30,788 nucleotides of DNA, from the IMG/VR virus record IMGVR_UViG_3300031621_000019, positions 1 to 30,788 of that record. The stretch is one strand, 5' to 3'. Made by a program: the position numbers and the translations under genes. The stretch is from a virus. Positions 1 through 6,799 of this stretch are shown here, one piece after another. The number at the start of each line of letters is the position of its first letter. Within the stretch, counting starts at the first letter, position 1. Under the pieces are notes generated by a model. It was not told the DNA's origin. It ran no database searches and saw only the letters and a list, made by a program, of their open reading frames with translations.

Positions 1-377
1 TCAACAACATAAAGGACGGCGATGAGCGGCAGCATGGGCATCCGCATATAGACACACCGTATGACTCTGTGTTCTGGCCCTGCGCTATATCTGACCCGTT
101 TAGCTTCACACTACCTGTGGCTATACCTGCGTGTGGGGCGGGCATGGGGTTCTGGGATGACGTTACAGAGAAGGAGATGGACTTGTATGCGCAGAGCAAC
201 CAGATACCTGAGCCGACTATATATGACTACGAGCTGGGCAGTATGTACCTGCATGATGGGATGACACCACACCGCATAGAGAACATGGGGAACATAAGAG
301 ACAACGAGTTGCGGATAACCCTACAGGGGCATGGGGTGACGATGGAAGATACGGGGCAGGTAGTGGCATATTTCTAG
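1..377 (+). CDS. C-terminal part of a possible 2OG-Fe(II) oxygenase (5' end outside window)
   Basis: The frame is open from base 3 to a TAG at 375-377, giving about 124 residues, so the start lies before the window. The visible part has an HxD (HID) near its beginning, a distal His in TPHRIEN, and an arginine about 14 residues further on in LRITLQ. This is the HxD...H...RxS/T order of 2-oxoglutarate/Fe(II)-dependent oxygenases, where the first three residues bind iron and the arginine binds the co-substrate carboxylate. Such enzymes are frequent in phages, often with unknown substrates. The motif reading is by eye and the N-terminal half of the fold is missing, so this could be another cupin-like protein. 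It ends about 50 bases before the consensus promoter at 429-456 and probably belongs to an upstream transcription unit. Confidence 0.4.
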   Translation, partial: NNIKDGDERQHGHPHIDTPYDSVFWPCAISDPFSFTLPVAIPACGAGMGFWDDVTEKEMDLYAQSNQIPEPTIYDYELGSMYLHDGMTPHRIENMGNIRDNELRITLQGHGVTMEDTGQVVAYF

Positions 378-428
378 TCCCACACTCTGCTAACGCGAAA
401 ACAACGCTGAAACTAGAAGTATGTTCAT

Positions 429-456
429 TTGACATAAGCTCAGAATGCTGTATAAT
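429..456 (+). promoter_or_regulatory. Consensus sigma-70 promoter driving the rightward genes
   Basis: A perfect -35 TTGACA (429-434) and a perfect -10 TATAAT (451-456) are separated by 16 bases, so transcription would start near 463. It lies in the 166-base gap before the first small gene and faces the long plus-strand gene run. A lone GGGATTA, the right half of the 16-bp palindrome, follows at 471-477, and the first full palindrome is at 516-531, inside the predicted leader. No other promoter of this quality was seen on the plus strand. Confidence 0.85.
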
Positions 457-496
457 GGTACATGAGATGGGGGATTAGACATTCCTTTCTCACAAC

Positions 497-516
497 ACTT
501 ACTTACTTACTTACTT
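497..516 (+). repeat. ACTT tetranucleotide tandem repeat
   Basis: Five perfect ACTT units run directly into the first base of the palindrome at 516. Shorter ACTT runs occur beside other copies: 691-698 just before the second palindrome and 6771-6782 just after the seventh. The repeat is in untranslated leader sequence. A role in spacing, or slippage-driven length variation, is possible but not shown. Confidence 0.8.
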
Positions 517-531
517 AATCCCATGGGATTA
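516..531. repeat. 16-bp palindrome, copy 1
   Basis: Perfect TAATCCCATGGGATTA in the leader, about 53 bases after the predicted transcription start and 12 bases before the ATG of the 38-aa peptide gene. Its central ATG (523) is in frame with that gene, so initiation here would add MGLEDDI to the peptide. It is followed by G. Confidence 0.95.
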
Positions 532-543
532 GAGGATGACATT

Positions 544-660
544 ATGAAAAAGCAAAACGCATTCGGCGCACGGTTACTTCGCAAGGGCAAACGCGTAAGC
601 GGCACACTCCCTGTCAACAAGGGTAACAAGCACAGGATGAAGTCTGTAGCAAAGAGCTAG
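544..660 (+). CDS. Small basic peptide, 38 aa, unknown
   Basis: ATG at 544 follows a GAGGA-type ribosome binding site at a good distance, and the frame ends at TAG 658-660. The peptide is strongly basic (many K and R), with no cysteines and no membrane segment. It is the first gene after the consensus promoter, so it is probably made early and abundantly. The frame extends in frame back to the ATG inside the palindrome (523), which would make a 45-aa form. I do not recognise a family. Basic early phage peptides often bind nucleic acids or host proteins, but nothing here shows which. Confidence 0.65.
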   Translation: MKKQNAFGARLLRKGKRVSGTLPVNKGNKHRMKSVAKS

Positions 661-697
661 AGGTGGTTGTAAAAGCAGTAACATTTATTCACTTACT

Positions 698-713
698 TAA
701 TCCCATGGGATTA
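698..713. repeat. 16-bp palindrome, copy 2
   Basis: Perfect copy in the gap before the DUF3150-like gene. Its internal ATG at 705 opens a mini-frame, MGLVIIDWRTK, whose TGA overlaps the ATG of the next gene as ATGA at 737-740. It is followed by G. Confidence 0.95.
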
Positions 714-736
714 GTCATTATTGACTGGAGAACGAA

Positions 737-1903
737 ATGAGTATTAAAGAGAACGCTTTGATTGTTAGTGTCAACGTCGAGATGCCTACCAAGGCACGTA
801 CCGACAAGAAAGCCATTGACGAGGTAGCCAAGAAGTTTGGCGTTGCCGCGAAATCAATAGACATGCGCAAAAGCCTGTACCCCAAAGAACTGCTAATGCC
901 GATTGACAATGTTGTTTACAAGGCTAGACAGCACTGCGCATGTGATACCTACATGTGGGCTAGGGGCGAGTTCCTGTTACCTTCTACAGAGTACATGGAG
1001 TTTGCTTCCACAGGTGGCGACATAGAGTTGGAGTTCCAACAAAATGTGACTGCATTCCTCAACAACTGGTCTAACGTACTAATAGGTGCAGAAAAAGAGC
1101 TGGCTGGCTTGTATGATGCTGGGCTGTACCCCTCTCTGGAGGAGTTGCGGCAGCAGTTTTCCCTCAAGTTCAAGTATCGACAAGTGACAGACGAGCAGGA
1201 TTTCCGCGTGTCTATGCAACAAGAGGAGCTTGACGACCTGCGCGCTAGGACTGAGGCTGACACGATAGACCGCATGGCTGGGCTACAGCGCACGCCAATC
1301 GCGAACCTCAAGAAAACGCTAGATATCCTTTCTGCTAAACTAGATGAGCCTATGCGGGAGATCAAGGATGAGTTCGGCAACTTATCTGAGCTGCGGCACG
1401 CTATCTTTCGCAATTCGACTGTCGATAACATCACCGATGAGTGCAAGAAAATCATTATGTTCGGAGATTCTGTTATTGGCACTAACGCCGTGTCTATGGC
1501 AATCAAAATAAAAGATAGCTTACCTGACCCCGACCACATCCGTAGTCGCGAAGCCAGTCGTACCATAGCGCAAGTACAAGCTAAGGCGTACTCCAAGGAA
1601 TGCGATGACCTTATGGCTTCTATGCGTGGGCAATGGGAAACCCCTGTTGTAGCAGTTAATCCCATGGGATTAGTGGAGGAGCATTTGGAGACTGGAGGGG
1701 TACTTGGTGTGAAGGCATATAAGGCTTCCGAGGTGGAACCCATAGATGACCTGCAAGGTACGCCAACTATTGTAAAGGTAGAGCCACCGTTTGAGCCGCC
1801 AGCTAGTATACAGATACCGCCAGTTGAGGCGACTGTAATCCGTTCCGAGAGTCAGATTAAGATTGACACTCTGGAGCAAGAAATCAACGACATGTTCGGC
1901 TAG
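737..1903 (+). CDS. DUF3150-like phage protein, partner of the MoxR/VWA module
   Basis: 388 aa with an ATG start behind a GGAG ribosome binding site. Residues 1 to about 300 match my memory of DUF3150 phage proteins: a beta-rich start, then RQHCACDTYMW, a GEFLLPSTEYMEF segment, and a long helical region with charged coiled-coil-like stretches. The family has no known activity, but it recurs beside a MoxR-type AAA+ ATPase and a VWA protein, both encoded downstream here (3582 and 4656). The tail after about residue 305 is proline- and valine-rich and looks disordered. Exactly at that junction the 16-bp palindrome is read in frame as VNPMGLV, the only copy inside a well-supported gene, which may mark an insertion or an old gene fusion. 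The family call rests on pattern memory and gene context, not on a search. Confidence 0.6.
   Translation: MSIKENALIVSVNVEMPTKARTDKKAIDEVAKKFGVAAKSIDMRKSLYPKELLMPIDNVVYKARQHCACDTYMWARGEFLLPSTEYMEFASTGGDIELEFQQNVTAFLNNWSNVLIGAEKELAGLYDAGLYPSLEELRQQFSLKFKYRQVTDEQDFRVSMQQEELDDLRARTEADTIDRMAGLQRTPIANLKKTLDILSAKLDEPMREIKDEFGNLSELRHAIFRNSTVDNITDECKKIIMFGDSVIGTNAVSMAIKIKDSLPDPDHIRSREASRTIAQVQAKAYSKECDDLMASMRGQWETPVVAVNPMGLVEEHLETGGVLGVKAYKASEVEPIDDLQGTPTIVKVEPPFEPPASIQIPPVEATVIRSESQIKIDTLEQEINDMFG
1657..1672. repeat. 16-bp palindrome, copy 3 (inside a gene)
   Basis: Perfect copy within the DUF3150-like gene, read in frame without a stop as AAT CCC ATG GGA TTA. It sits where the folded part seems to end and the low-complexity tail begins. 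It is followed by G. Confidence 0.95.
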
Positions 1904-1913
1904 GGGGTGAGCT

Positions 1914-2153
1914 ATGAAAGCAAAACCAAGTAGGACACTCAAACCCTATAACCGCAGAAAGAAGGGTCGCTGTATGGGTAGTTACATCATCAAACCACGA
2001 AAGCATATGACCTATCGGATGATTAAGAGAAAGCATCGACCCAACCGTTTCTTTGGATGGCGTATCAAACAAAGACGGGACTACAATGTAAGAAACAAGA
2101 TGTTTAAACTTTACGCTTACGTTACACCAGCGATACTAAGGAGAACGAGATGA
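1914..2153 (+). CDS. Very basic small protein, 79 aa, unknown
   Basis: ATG at 1914 follows a GGGGGTG ribosome binding site that overlaps the end of the previous gene. The product is extremely rich in R and K, with aromatic residues scattered between them, and has a single Cys and almost no acidic residues. Such composition suits RNA or DNA binding, or a charge-neutralising role, but no fold is recognisable. Its TGA overlaps the ATG of the next gene as ATGA (2150-2153), so the two are probably translationally coupled. The base composition could in principle create a chance frame, but the ribosome binding site and the exact overlap favour a real gene. Confidence 0.6.
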   Translation: MKAKPSRTLKPYNRRKKGRCMGSYIIKPRKHMTYRMIKRKHRPNRFFGWRIKQRRDYNVRNKMFKLYAYVTPAILRRTR

Positions 2154-2653
2154 AAAATGCAGATGGCAGTGACCTTACGCTCCAACAACTAGTGGCGATT
2201 ATCCAACATGAGATAAAGCACCACGAAGAACGTAAACGCAGACTGGAGTTGAACCAATACTCGCCCTTGCCAGCATCCTTTTGGGATAGGGACGAACCAA
2301 CCTTTAGCAAGGATATGCAGGACGCTTTACATAAACTGATGGTGGGCTTCCCAAACATTGGGCAACCTAAGCCGTTTTTAGATTCAGACGAATCGAAAGC
2401 ACCGTTAAAGCAGACGGTAGAAAACCTGCAAAAAATCATGGCGCGAGATGGTGAGTTGATACGCGAGATGGACAAGGAGATCAAACAGCTCAGGGACAAA
2501 AACCAGAGGCTTGCCGATAGGCTTGCCAAACCCAAAAAACAACAGAAAGAAAGTGCATTGGACGCAGAGCAAGACCTAGCCCTAAACAAGTTAGGTCAGA
2601 TGCGCGCTAGGAAGCACCTCTTTTATGTTGATCGCAAGGGAGGAAAGCTATGA
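2150..2653 (+). CDS. Unknown protein with helical/coiled-coil centre, 167 aa
   Basis: ATG at 2150 follows AAGGAG and overlaps the previous stop. The first 40 residues form a charged helix (IIQHEIKHHEERKRR). A middle part of about 40 residues is more mixed. Residues about 85-135 are a long E/K/R/Q-rich heptad-like stretch that should form a coiled coil. There are no cysteines, signal peptide or membrane segments. It is part of a run of overlapping small genes (1914-3118) and overlaps the next gene by ATGA at 2650-2653. I do not recognise a family; dimerisation through the coiled coil is an inference. Confidence 0.6.
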   Translation: MKNADGSDLTLQQLVAIIQHEIKHHEERKRRLELNQYSPLPASFWDRDEPTFSKDMQDALHKLMVGFPNIGQPKPFLDSDESKAPLKQTVENLQKIMARDGELIREMDKEIKQLRDKNQRLADRLAKPKKQQKESALDAEQDLALNKLGQMRARKHLFYVDRKGGKL

Positions 2654-2964
2654 AGAACAGTGGATTAGATACGGAGCTGACTTTGCCCGAACAGGCACAA
2701 CAACTAACCTTGTTGGCTATTAGGCTGAAGAAGCAAATTTTCAAAATGGAGGAGTTGAACGTACTTGCTATAGACACAGACTATTTCTGTGAGCGGGTAA
2801 TGATGATGTGTGGTGAAGTAGTTGATAGCTGGGGTGTAGCTAAGCCCGTAGCTAACGGTTTCGAGTGTCAGCACACAACCTATGACATAGACGCCCAGAG
2901 TGGCGCGTCCTACTGCGCGCAGTGTGGGAAAAGCAAGTTGGAGATAAACCGTGAGCGGGGGTAA
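2650..2964 (+). CDS. Small protein with a C-terminal zinc-ribbon-like Cys/His cluster, 104 aa
   Basis: Starts at the ATGA overlap with the previous gene. The N-terminal two thirds are helical (LPEQAQQLTLLAIRLKKQ and following). The C-terminus carries FECQH, about 17 residues, then CAQCGK. Cys-x-His plus CxxC is a likely single-zinc site. No catalytic motif is visible. A related layout, helix plus a late zinc knuckle, is common in small phage proteins of unknown role. It overlaps the next small gene by 14 bases. Confidence 0.6.
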   Translation: MKNSGLDTELTLPEQAQQLTLLAIRLKKQIFKMEELNVLAIDTDYFCERVMMMCGEVVDSWGVAKPVANGFECQHTTYDIDAQSGASYCAQCGKSKLEINRERG

Positions 2965-3118
2965 AGGGTCACGCGAACGCCGCGAGAATAGGCGGTACAA
3001 GGAGTTAGTGGAGGAGAACAGGCTGCTAAAGGAGAGGGTTAATTACTTGACCGCTCAAGTAGAGCAGCGTGGCCCTCTACGGCTAAAGATTGTTATGCGT
3101 GATGAGAAGGAGGTTTAA
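2951..3118 (+). CDS. Short coiled-coil protein, 55 aa, unknown
   Basis: GTG at 2951 has GGAG seven bases upstream, and the frame ends with TAA at 3116-3118. The product has a basic, arginine-rich N-terminus followed by a short leucine/valine heptad stretch (LVEENRLLKERVNYLTAQV), the arrangement of a small basic-zipper-like dimer. Its stop codon is formed by the first three bases of palindrome copy 4, and the next gene probably starts from the ATG inside that copy, only four bases after the stop. Function is unknown. DNA or RNA binding is an inference from the basic-plus-zipper arrangement. Confidence 0.6.
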   Translation: MSGGKGSRERRENRRYKELVEENRLLKERVNYLTAQVEQRGPLRLKIVMRDEKEV

Positions 3119-3131
3119 TCCCATGGGATTA
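3116..3131. repeat. 16-bp palindrome, copy 4 (stop and start codon inside)
   Basis: Perfect copy that supplies both the TAA stop of the 55-aa gene (3116-3118) and the probable ATG start of the next gene (3123-3125). A full AAGGAGG ribosome binding site lies at 3107-3113, nine bases before that ATG. It is followed by G. Confidence 0.95.
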
Positions 3132-3506
3132 GGGAAAAAGATGTTCAAACGCCGTAAGGTTAATAGGATAAAACAGGAGAGAAGTATGGGTATGACAAAC
3201 CAAATGCCGATTGGCAGCATGACGCTAGGGGCTTTAACTGAGCTTATAGATAGTCAGATAGAGTTTCAGCGAATAGAAGCGGAAGATGAGTTCCTTAGCC
3301 TTAACTACGAGGAGATGTTAGAGGCTAGTGAGATTGTCATACTGCGGGCTGAGCTTGAGGCTACTAGAACAAAACTGTCTGTAGCAGAACTAGCCCTAGA
3401 CAAGTCGCGTGAAACTGCCTCAGCACTAGCAAGTTACCTGATTACAGGCAGAACCGCCGAAGAACCAGAACTTTGGCCGATGAATGACCAAGGAGGTGTG
3501 ATCTAA
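3123..3506 (+). CDS. Unknown helical protein, 127 aa, starting inside a palindrome
   Basis: I choose the ATG at 3123, inside the palindrome, because AAGGAGG stands nine bases before it; the product begins MGLGKKMFKRRK. A second in-frame ATG at 3186 also has AGGAG six bases before it and would give a 106-aa protein without the basic N-terminus, so both forms may be made. The body is acidic and helical with an E/L/A-rich heptad stretch at about residues 70-100, and the tail is proline/acidic (EEPELWP). No family is recognised. Its TAA stop is the first three bases of palindrome copy 5. Confidence 0.6.
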   Translation: MGLGKKMFKRRKVNRIKQERSMGMTNQMPIGSMTLGALTELIDSQIEFQRIEAEDEFLSLNYEEMLEASEIVILRAELEATRTKLSVAELALDKSRETASALASYLITGRTAEEPELWPMNDQGGVI

Positions 3507-3519
3507 TCCCATGGGATTA
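3504..3519. repeat. 16-bp palindrome, copy 5
   Basis: Perfect copy whose TAA is the stop of the 127-aa gene. Its internal ATG (3511) opens an 11-residue frame, MGLVMVLHLLT, ending at 3546. AAGGAGG at 3490-3496 is 14 bases before that ATG. The MoxR gene starts 62 bases after the palindrome. It is followed by G. Confidence 0.95.
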
Positions 3520-3581
3520 GTTATGGTTTTACATTTACTAACTTAAACTTATTTACTAGGCTTAACAGCCGGAGAATTATT

Positions 3582-4592
3582 ATGCGTATTAAACATGTTG
3601 CACCTGTAATCGTTAAGCGTTACATGAACCCACAAGTCCGTAAGCGGGCTATGTTCCTACTCGGTAAGTCTGGCGTAGGTAAATCAGAGGTAGTCTTTCA
3701 GGCTTCTGATATGCTTGCTAAGCACGTACCTAATTGGCAGGGTGTTACAGACCTTCGCCTGTCGCAGATGGAACCCACCGAGCTGCGTGGTATGCCCGCT
3801 GTAGACATGGCTAAGCTGGTTGCTAGCTGGTGTCGCTTCGACCTCTTACCTACTGACGGTGCAGGGATTATCTTTCTTGACGAGCTGACCTCCGCCCCTA
3901 AGATGCTGCAAGCTGCGGCATACCAGCTAGTTCTCACACCTGCTGACTTTGGCATACCTGATACATGGATGGTGGTGGCTGCTGGTAACTTCCAGAGCGA
4001 CCGTGGCGTTACGTACCAGATGGCTGCGCCGCTGGTCAATCGTTTCAACTACTTAGAAGTTGACACAACGCTTGACGACTTCTTGGAACACGCTGTAGTC
4101 AATGGCTTACGCCCAGAGATCACATCGTTCTTACAAGATCGCCCTGACTACCTGCATCACTTCGAGGCTACTGGCGAGACCAAGCCCTTCCCTTCACCTA
4201 GGTCATGGTTTGCCTGTAGCGATGCGCTGGCGTTGGATTTGCCAGAGGAAGTGCGACCTGAGATAATCCGTGGTGACGTTGGTGAGGAAGCGGGTATTGC
4301 GTTCGATGCACACCTCCGCGTGTTTGGCGAGATGCCTCGCATAGACGACATACTTAGTGGTGTAGAAGTAGAAGTACCGACCAAGCTCAACGTAGTGTAC
4401 TGCTGCGCTATGGGTCTGGCTGCAAGGGTAGACAAGAGTAACTTCGCTAACGCGTGGAAGTTCCTGTCTAAATGCCCGGGCGATGTGCAGACACTTACTG
4501 TTAAGTTAGCGTACAAGCGTGACAAAGAGATCGCTAAGTCCCCTGCTTACTCGCAGTGGGCTATGCAGAATCAGGACGCGTTCGCCGCCTAA
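3582..4592 (+). CDS. MoxR/CobS-type AAA+ ATPase
   Basis: 336 aa; ATG at 3582 with GGAG upstream. Walker A is GKSGVGKS (residues 28-35), Walker B is IIFLDE (D100-E101), a sensor-1-like AAGN follows, and LVNRF gives an arginine-finger-like segment. This is the layout of MoxR/CobS AAA_5 ATPases, ring-forming chaperone-like remodellers that act on or with a VWA-domain partner. That partner is the next gene (4656-6047), and the DUF3150-like gene upstream completes a trio seen in other phages. The length is normal for the family. The stop TAA is the start of palindrome copy 6. The substrate in this phage is unknown; remodelling a host or virion complex is an inference. Confidence 0.88.
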   Translation: MRIKHVAPVIVKRYMNPQVRKRAMFLLGKSGVGKSEVVFQASDMLAKHVPNWQGVTDLRLSQMEPTELRGMPAVDMAKLVASWCRFDLLPTDGAGIIFLDELTSAPKMLQAAAYQLVLTPADFGIPDTWMVVAAGNFQSDRGVTYQMAAPLVNRFNYLEVDTTLDDFLEHAVVNGLRPEITSFLQDRPDYLHHFEATGETKPFPSPRSWFACSDALALDLPEEVRPEIIRGDVGEEAGIAFDAHLRVFGEMPRIDDILSGVEVEVPTKLNVVYCCAMGLAARVDKSNFANAWKFLSKCPGDVQTLTVKLAYKRDKEIAKSPAYSQWAMQNQDAFAA

Positions 4593-4605
4593 TCCCATGG
4601 GATTA
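4590..4605. repeat. 16-bp palindrome, copy 6
   Basis: Perfect copy whose TAA is the stop codon of the MoxR gene. Its ATG (4597) opens a 14-residue frame beginning MGLKTLAV and ending at 4641, 14 bases before the VWA gene. It is followed by A, as are all later copies. Confidence 0.95.
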
Positions 4606-4610
4606 AAAAC

Positions 4611-4630
4611 GCTGGCTGTAACAGGCCAGC
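4611..4630 (+). other. Stem-loop between MoxR and VWA genes
   Basis: GCTGGC pairs with GCCAGC around the 8-base loop TGTAACAG, giving a 6-bp GC-rich stem just after palindrome copy 6. No T-run follows, so it is not a standard intrinsic terminator. It could be a processing or attenuation structure. Confidence 0.5.
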
Positions 4631-4655
4631 AGACTTATTAACTGAGGTAATTGAT

Positions 4656-6047
4656 ATGACAAGTTTAGCAAAAACATTACTAGTCACTGACCCGATTGTA
4701 GACGTTGAGTACGAGCGTAAGCGGGTAGAGACTGCTTATAACAAGCTGGGCATACGGGAGCCGTTCGTTGCGGCTGTAATGTCCAAGATAAAGCGCGAGG
4801 TAGTTGTTGACCCTAGGATACCTACGGCAGCTACCAACGGTGCGTGGGTTAAGTACAACCCCAACTTCACTGCCAAGTGTACCGACCCCCAGTTGTTTGG
4901 GCTGGTACTACACGAATCCCTGCATGTAATACTGATGCACATGTGGCGTAGAGGTCAGAGGCACCCCGGTCTGTGGAACTATGCGAATGACGCGATAATC
5001 AACTTATATATACGTAGTCGTGGCTATGAGTTACCAGAGAACGGCGTGGATGTTAAGTGGGTTACGGAGGCTATGTCGTCTGAGTTAGTATATAAGCGCA
5101 TGAAAGACGAGCTGCCCGAACCACCTGAAAAGCCTGAGCCACCTGCTGGCGGTAAGCCTTGCGAGGATGGTGAAGGCGAAGGTGAAGGTGAAGAAGAAGG
5201 AGAAGAAGGTGATGATAAAGGTGGCAGCGGCAGTGGAGGTGGTGATGACGATGATGACAGTGCTGATGATGGCAGTGGCAGTGGCTCTGGTTCTGGTTCT
5301 GGCGGCAGTGCTGACGGCAGTGGTGGCGATGAGGGGCCAGAGGATGACGGCATTCCCAAAGGCGGCTGGGACAATAGCGGCGACCTACTGGACGCGGATG
5401 ACGAAGCGAGTAAAGCTGATCTCGAAGCGACTATTATTACTGCTGCCCAAATGGCTAAGACCTGCGGACAAGGTTCGGCGTTAATAGATCGCATCCTTGG
5501 CGACATAGGTAAGCCGTCTGTAAACTGGGAGGATGTGTGCAGGGAGATGCTAACTAGTAGTGCGCGTACTGACTTCTCTTTCTCACGACCTAATCGTAGG
5601 TACGTGTGGCAGAATATCTTTATGCCTTCCCTACTTAGCGAAGCAGTAGGCGCGTTGTTGATTGGCTTTGATGTGTCAGGTTCTATGTCACAATCCGAAG
5701 CGAACCAAGTAGCCGCAGAAATTACGGCTATCGCGTCAGACCTAAATCCTGAGTTTGTGGAAGTAGTGTACTGTGATACCCGCATTACAAAAGTAGAACG
5801 CTTTGAGCAAGGCGACGATGTAGTGCTGAATGTAGTTGGTGGTGGTGGCACTGAGTTTGCCCCTGTGTTTGACTACTTAGCAGCAAGCGAGGAGCAGTAC
5901 GCTGGCATGATCTACTTTACGGATATGTGCGCGCGTACTTCTCACTTAGTCCAGCCTGATATACCTGTTATCTGGGCTGACACAAGCGGTCATTACGGCA
6001 AGGAAAATCCACCGCCGTTCGGTGTCCTCGTAGATGTGAAGCTGTGA
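4656..6047 (+). CDS. VWA-domain protein with N-terminal metallopeptidase-like domain (DUF2201 type)
   Basis: 463 aa. The N-terminal domain has HESLH followed by VILMH (H86, E87, H90, H95), a zincin-like HExxH motif. A long low-complexity linker of about 75 residues follows (residues about 165-240), first Glu/Gly-rich and then Gly/Ser/Asp-rich. The C-terminal domain has the MIDAS motif DVSGS at D339, with further conserved Thr/Asp residues (GGGGTEF, FTD), as expected for a metal-binding von Willebrand A fold. The pairing of a DUF2201-like front with VWA is the usual partner of MoxR ATPases, here encoded directly upstream. The protein is cytoplasmic, with no signal peptide. Whether the HExxH is catalytically active is not known. 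The downstream 58-aa frame overlaps its stop. Confidence 0.82.
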   Translation: MTSLAKTLLVTDPIVDVEYERKRVETAYNKLGIREPFVAAVMSKIKREVVVDPRIPTAATNGAWVKYNPNFTAKCTDPQLFGLVLHESLHVILMHMWRRGQRHPGLWNYANDAIINLYIRSRGYELPENGVDVKWVTEAMSSELVYKRMKDELPEPPEKPEPPAGGKPCEDGEGEGEGEEEGEEGDDKGGSGSGGGDDDDDSADDGSGSGSGSGSGGSADGSGGDEGPEDDGIPKGGWDNSGDLLDADDEASKADLEATIITAAQMAKTCGQGSALIDRILGDIGKPSVNWEDVCREMLTSSARTDFSFSRPNRRYVWQNIFMPSLLSEAVGALLIGFDVSGSMSQSEANQVAAEITAIASDLNPEFVEVVYCDTRITKVERFEQGDDVVLNVVGGGGTEFAPVFDYLAASEEQYAGMIYFTDMCARTSHLVQPDIPVIWADTSGHYGKENPPPFGVLVDVKL

Positions 6048-6220
6048 TTGGCACAACGCTTGGTGCGTATGCGTGGTTAGATGATGTAATGGCACACTCT
6101 GATACGGATATTCACTACGCCGTAGAGTTGTGCCTAACTTATACGTGTACGTTTAGCAGTTACAAGGCGAGACAGTGGTTTCGCCGCCACTTGATTACTA
6201 GATACAAGGAGGAGGTATGA
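6044..6220 (+). CDS. Small unknown protein, 58 aa
   Basis: GTG at 6044 overlaps the VWA stop (GTGA), and the frame runs to TGA at 6218-6220, which overlaps the next ATG as ATGA. It fills the whole gap between two good genes. The product is MIGTTLGAYAWLDD..., with several aromatic residues and a basic C-terminal third (KARQWFRRHL). No strong ribosome binding site precedes the GTG, so it would rely on coupling to the VWA gene; ATG codons at 6070 and 6091 are other candidates. No family recognised. Confidence 0.5.
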   Translation: MIGTTLGAYAWLDDVMAHSDTDIHYAVELCLTYTCTFSSYKARQWFRRHLITRYKEEV

Positions 6221-6435
6221 ATCCCCACGACGTAAGTTCAAGATTAAGCAGCTTGGAAAGCAGCCTTAGAGATCAACGCGACAACTTGAGGGAGCGAATA
6301 CGCGAAAGTTCCCGTGATGAAACGGTGCTGATTCTTAAAGAATTTGTAGCTGTGCTGCGGGAGCAGTTGGCGGCGGGGGCAACCCTAACGCCAGAATTTA
6401 TTGATGATGCTATCAACGAACTTAAAAAGGATTAA
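6217..6435 (+). CDS. Small coiled-coil protein, 72 aa, unknown
   Basis: ATG at 6217 is directly preceded by AAGGAGGAGGT, a very strong ribosome binding site. The product is almost entirely helical and charged: residues about 8-35 (SRLSSLESSLRDQRDNLRER) have heptad spacing, followed by a hydrophobic helix (VLILKEFVAVLREQL) and a short acidic tail. Probably a dimer. It is followed after five bases by another small helical gene, and both belong to the MoxR/VWA neighbourhood. Function unknown. Confidence 0.65.
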   Translation: MNPHDVSSRLSSLESSLRDQRDNLRERIRESSRDETVLILKEFVAVLREQLAAGATLTPEFIDDAINELKKD

Positions 6436-6440
6436 ATGTA

Positions 6441-6749
6441 ATGAACAACGAAGATGGTATTATCAAACGACTATCTAGGTTGGAGAAAGAAACTCTTAGC
6501 CGATTGGTTAGAGTGGAAAGCAAACTGGTGCGCGGGTTTGAGGAGCTAGGTATTAGCACCGACAAAGACGATGACTGGTTATCCGTGGACAACGCCGCAC
6601 GTATAGTTTACGTTAGCACGATTGGACGTTCGCTTATGGTGCTGCTGTCTGACATGGGAAGGCTAGGAGCTACGCACTATGGTGACAACTATGAGGTGAT
6701 ACACAAGGGCGTCACTATAGCGGTAGTAGAATTACGGAAGGTTGTTTAA
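6441..6749 (+). CDS. Small unknown protein, 102 aa
   Basis: ATG at 6441 lies five bases after the previous stop, so translation is probably coupled. The N-terminal 40 residues are a charged helix (IIKRLSRLEKETLSRLVRVESK) similar in style to the preceding 72-aa product. The C-terminal half looks alpha/beta, ending in a hydrophobic strand (VTIAVVELRKVV). The similar helical starts could mean the two small proteins pair, but this is only inference. The TAA stop is the beginning of palindrome copy 7. Confidence 0.62.
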   Translation: MNNEDGIIKRLSRLEKETLSRLVRVESKLVRGFEELGISTDKDDDWLSVDNAARIVYVSTIGRSLMVLLSDMGRLGATHYGDNYEVIHKGVTIAVVELRKVV

Positions 6750-6762
6750 TCCCATGGGATTA
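6747..6762. repeat. 16-bp palindrome, copy 7
   Basis: Perfect copy whose TAA ends the 102-aa gene. Its ATG (6754) opens a 20-codon frame beginning MGLKKLL that ends at 6816, inside the next gene (ATG 6800). It is followed by A and then by an ACTT run at 6771-6782. Confidence 0.95.
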
Positions 6763-6799
6763 AAAAAATTACTTACTTACTTATTTACTGGAGAAACAC

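Noticed and set aside
5024-5851. A 275-aa open frame on the minus strand inside the VWA gene
   Set aside because: The Pro/Ser runs are the antisense reading of the Gly/Glu/Ser linker; the plus-strand gene has HExxH and MIDAS motifs.
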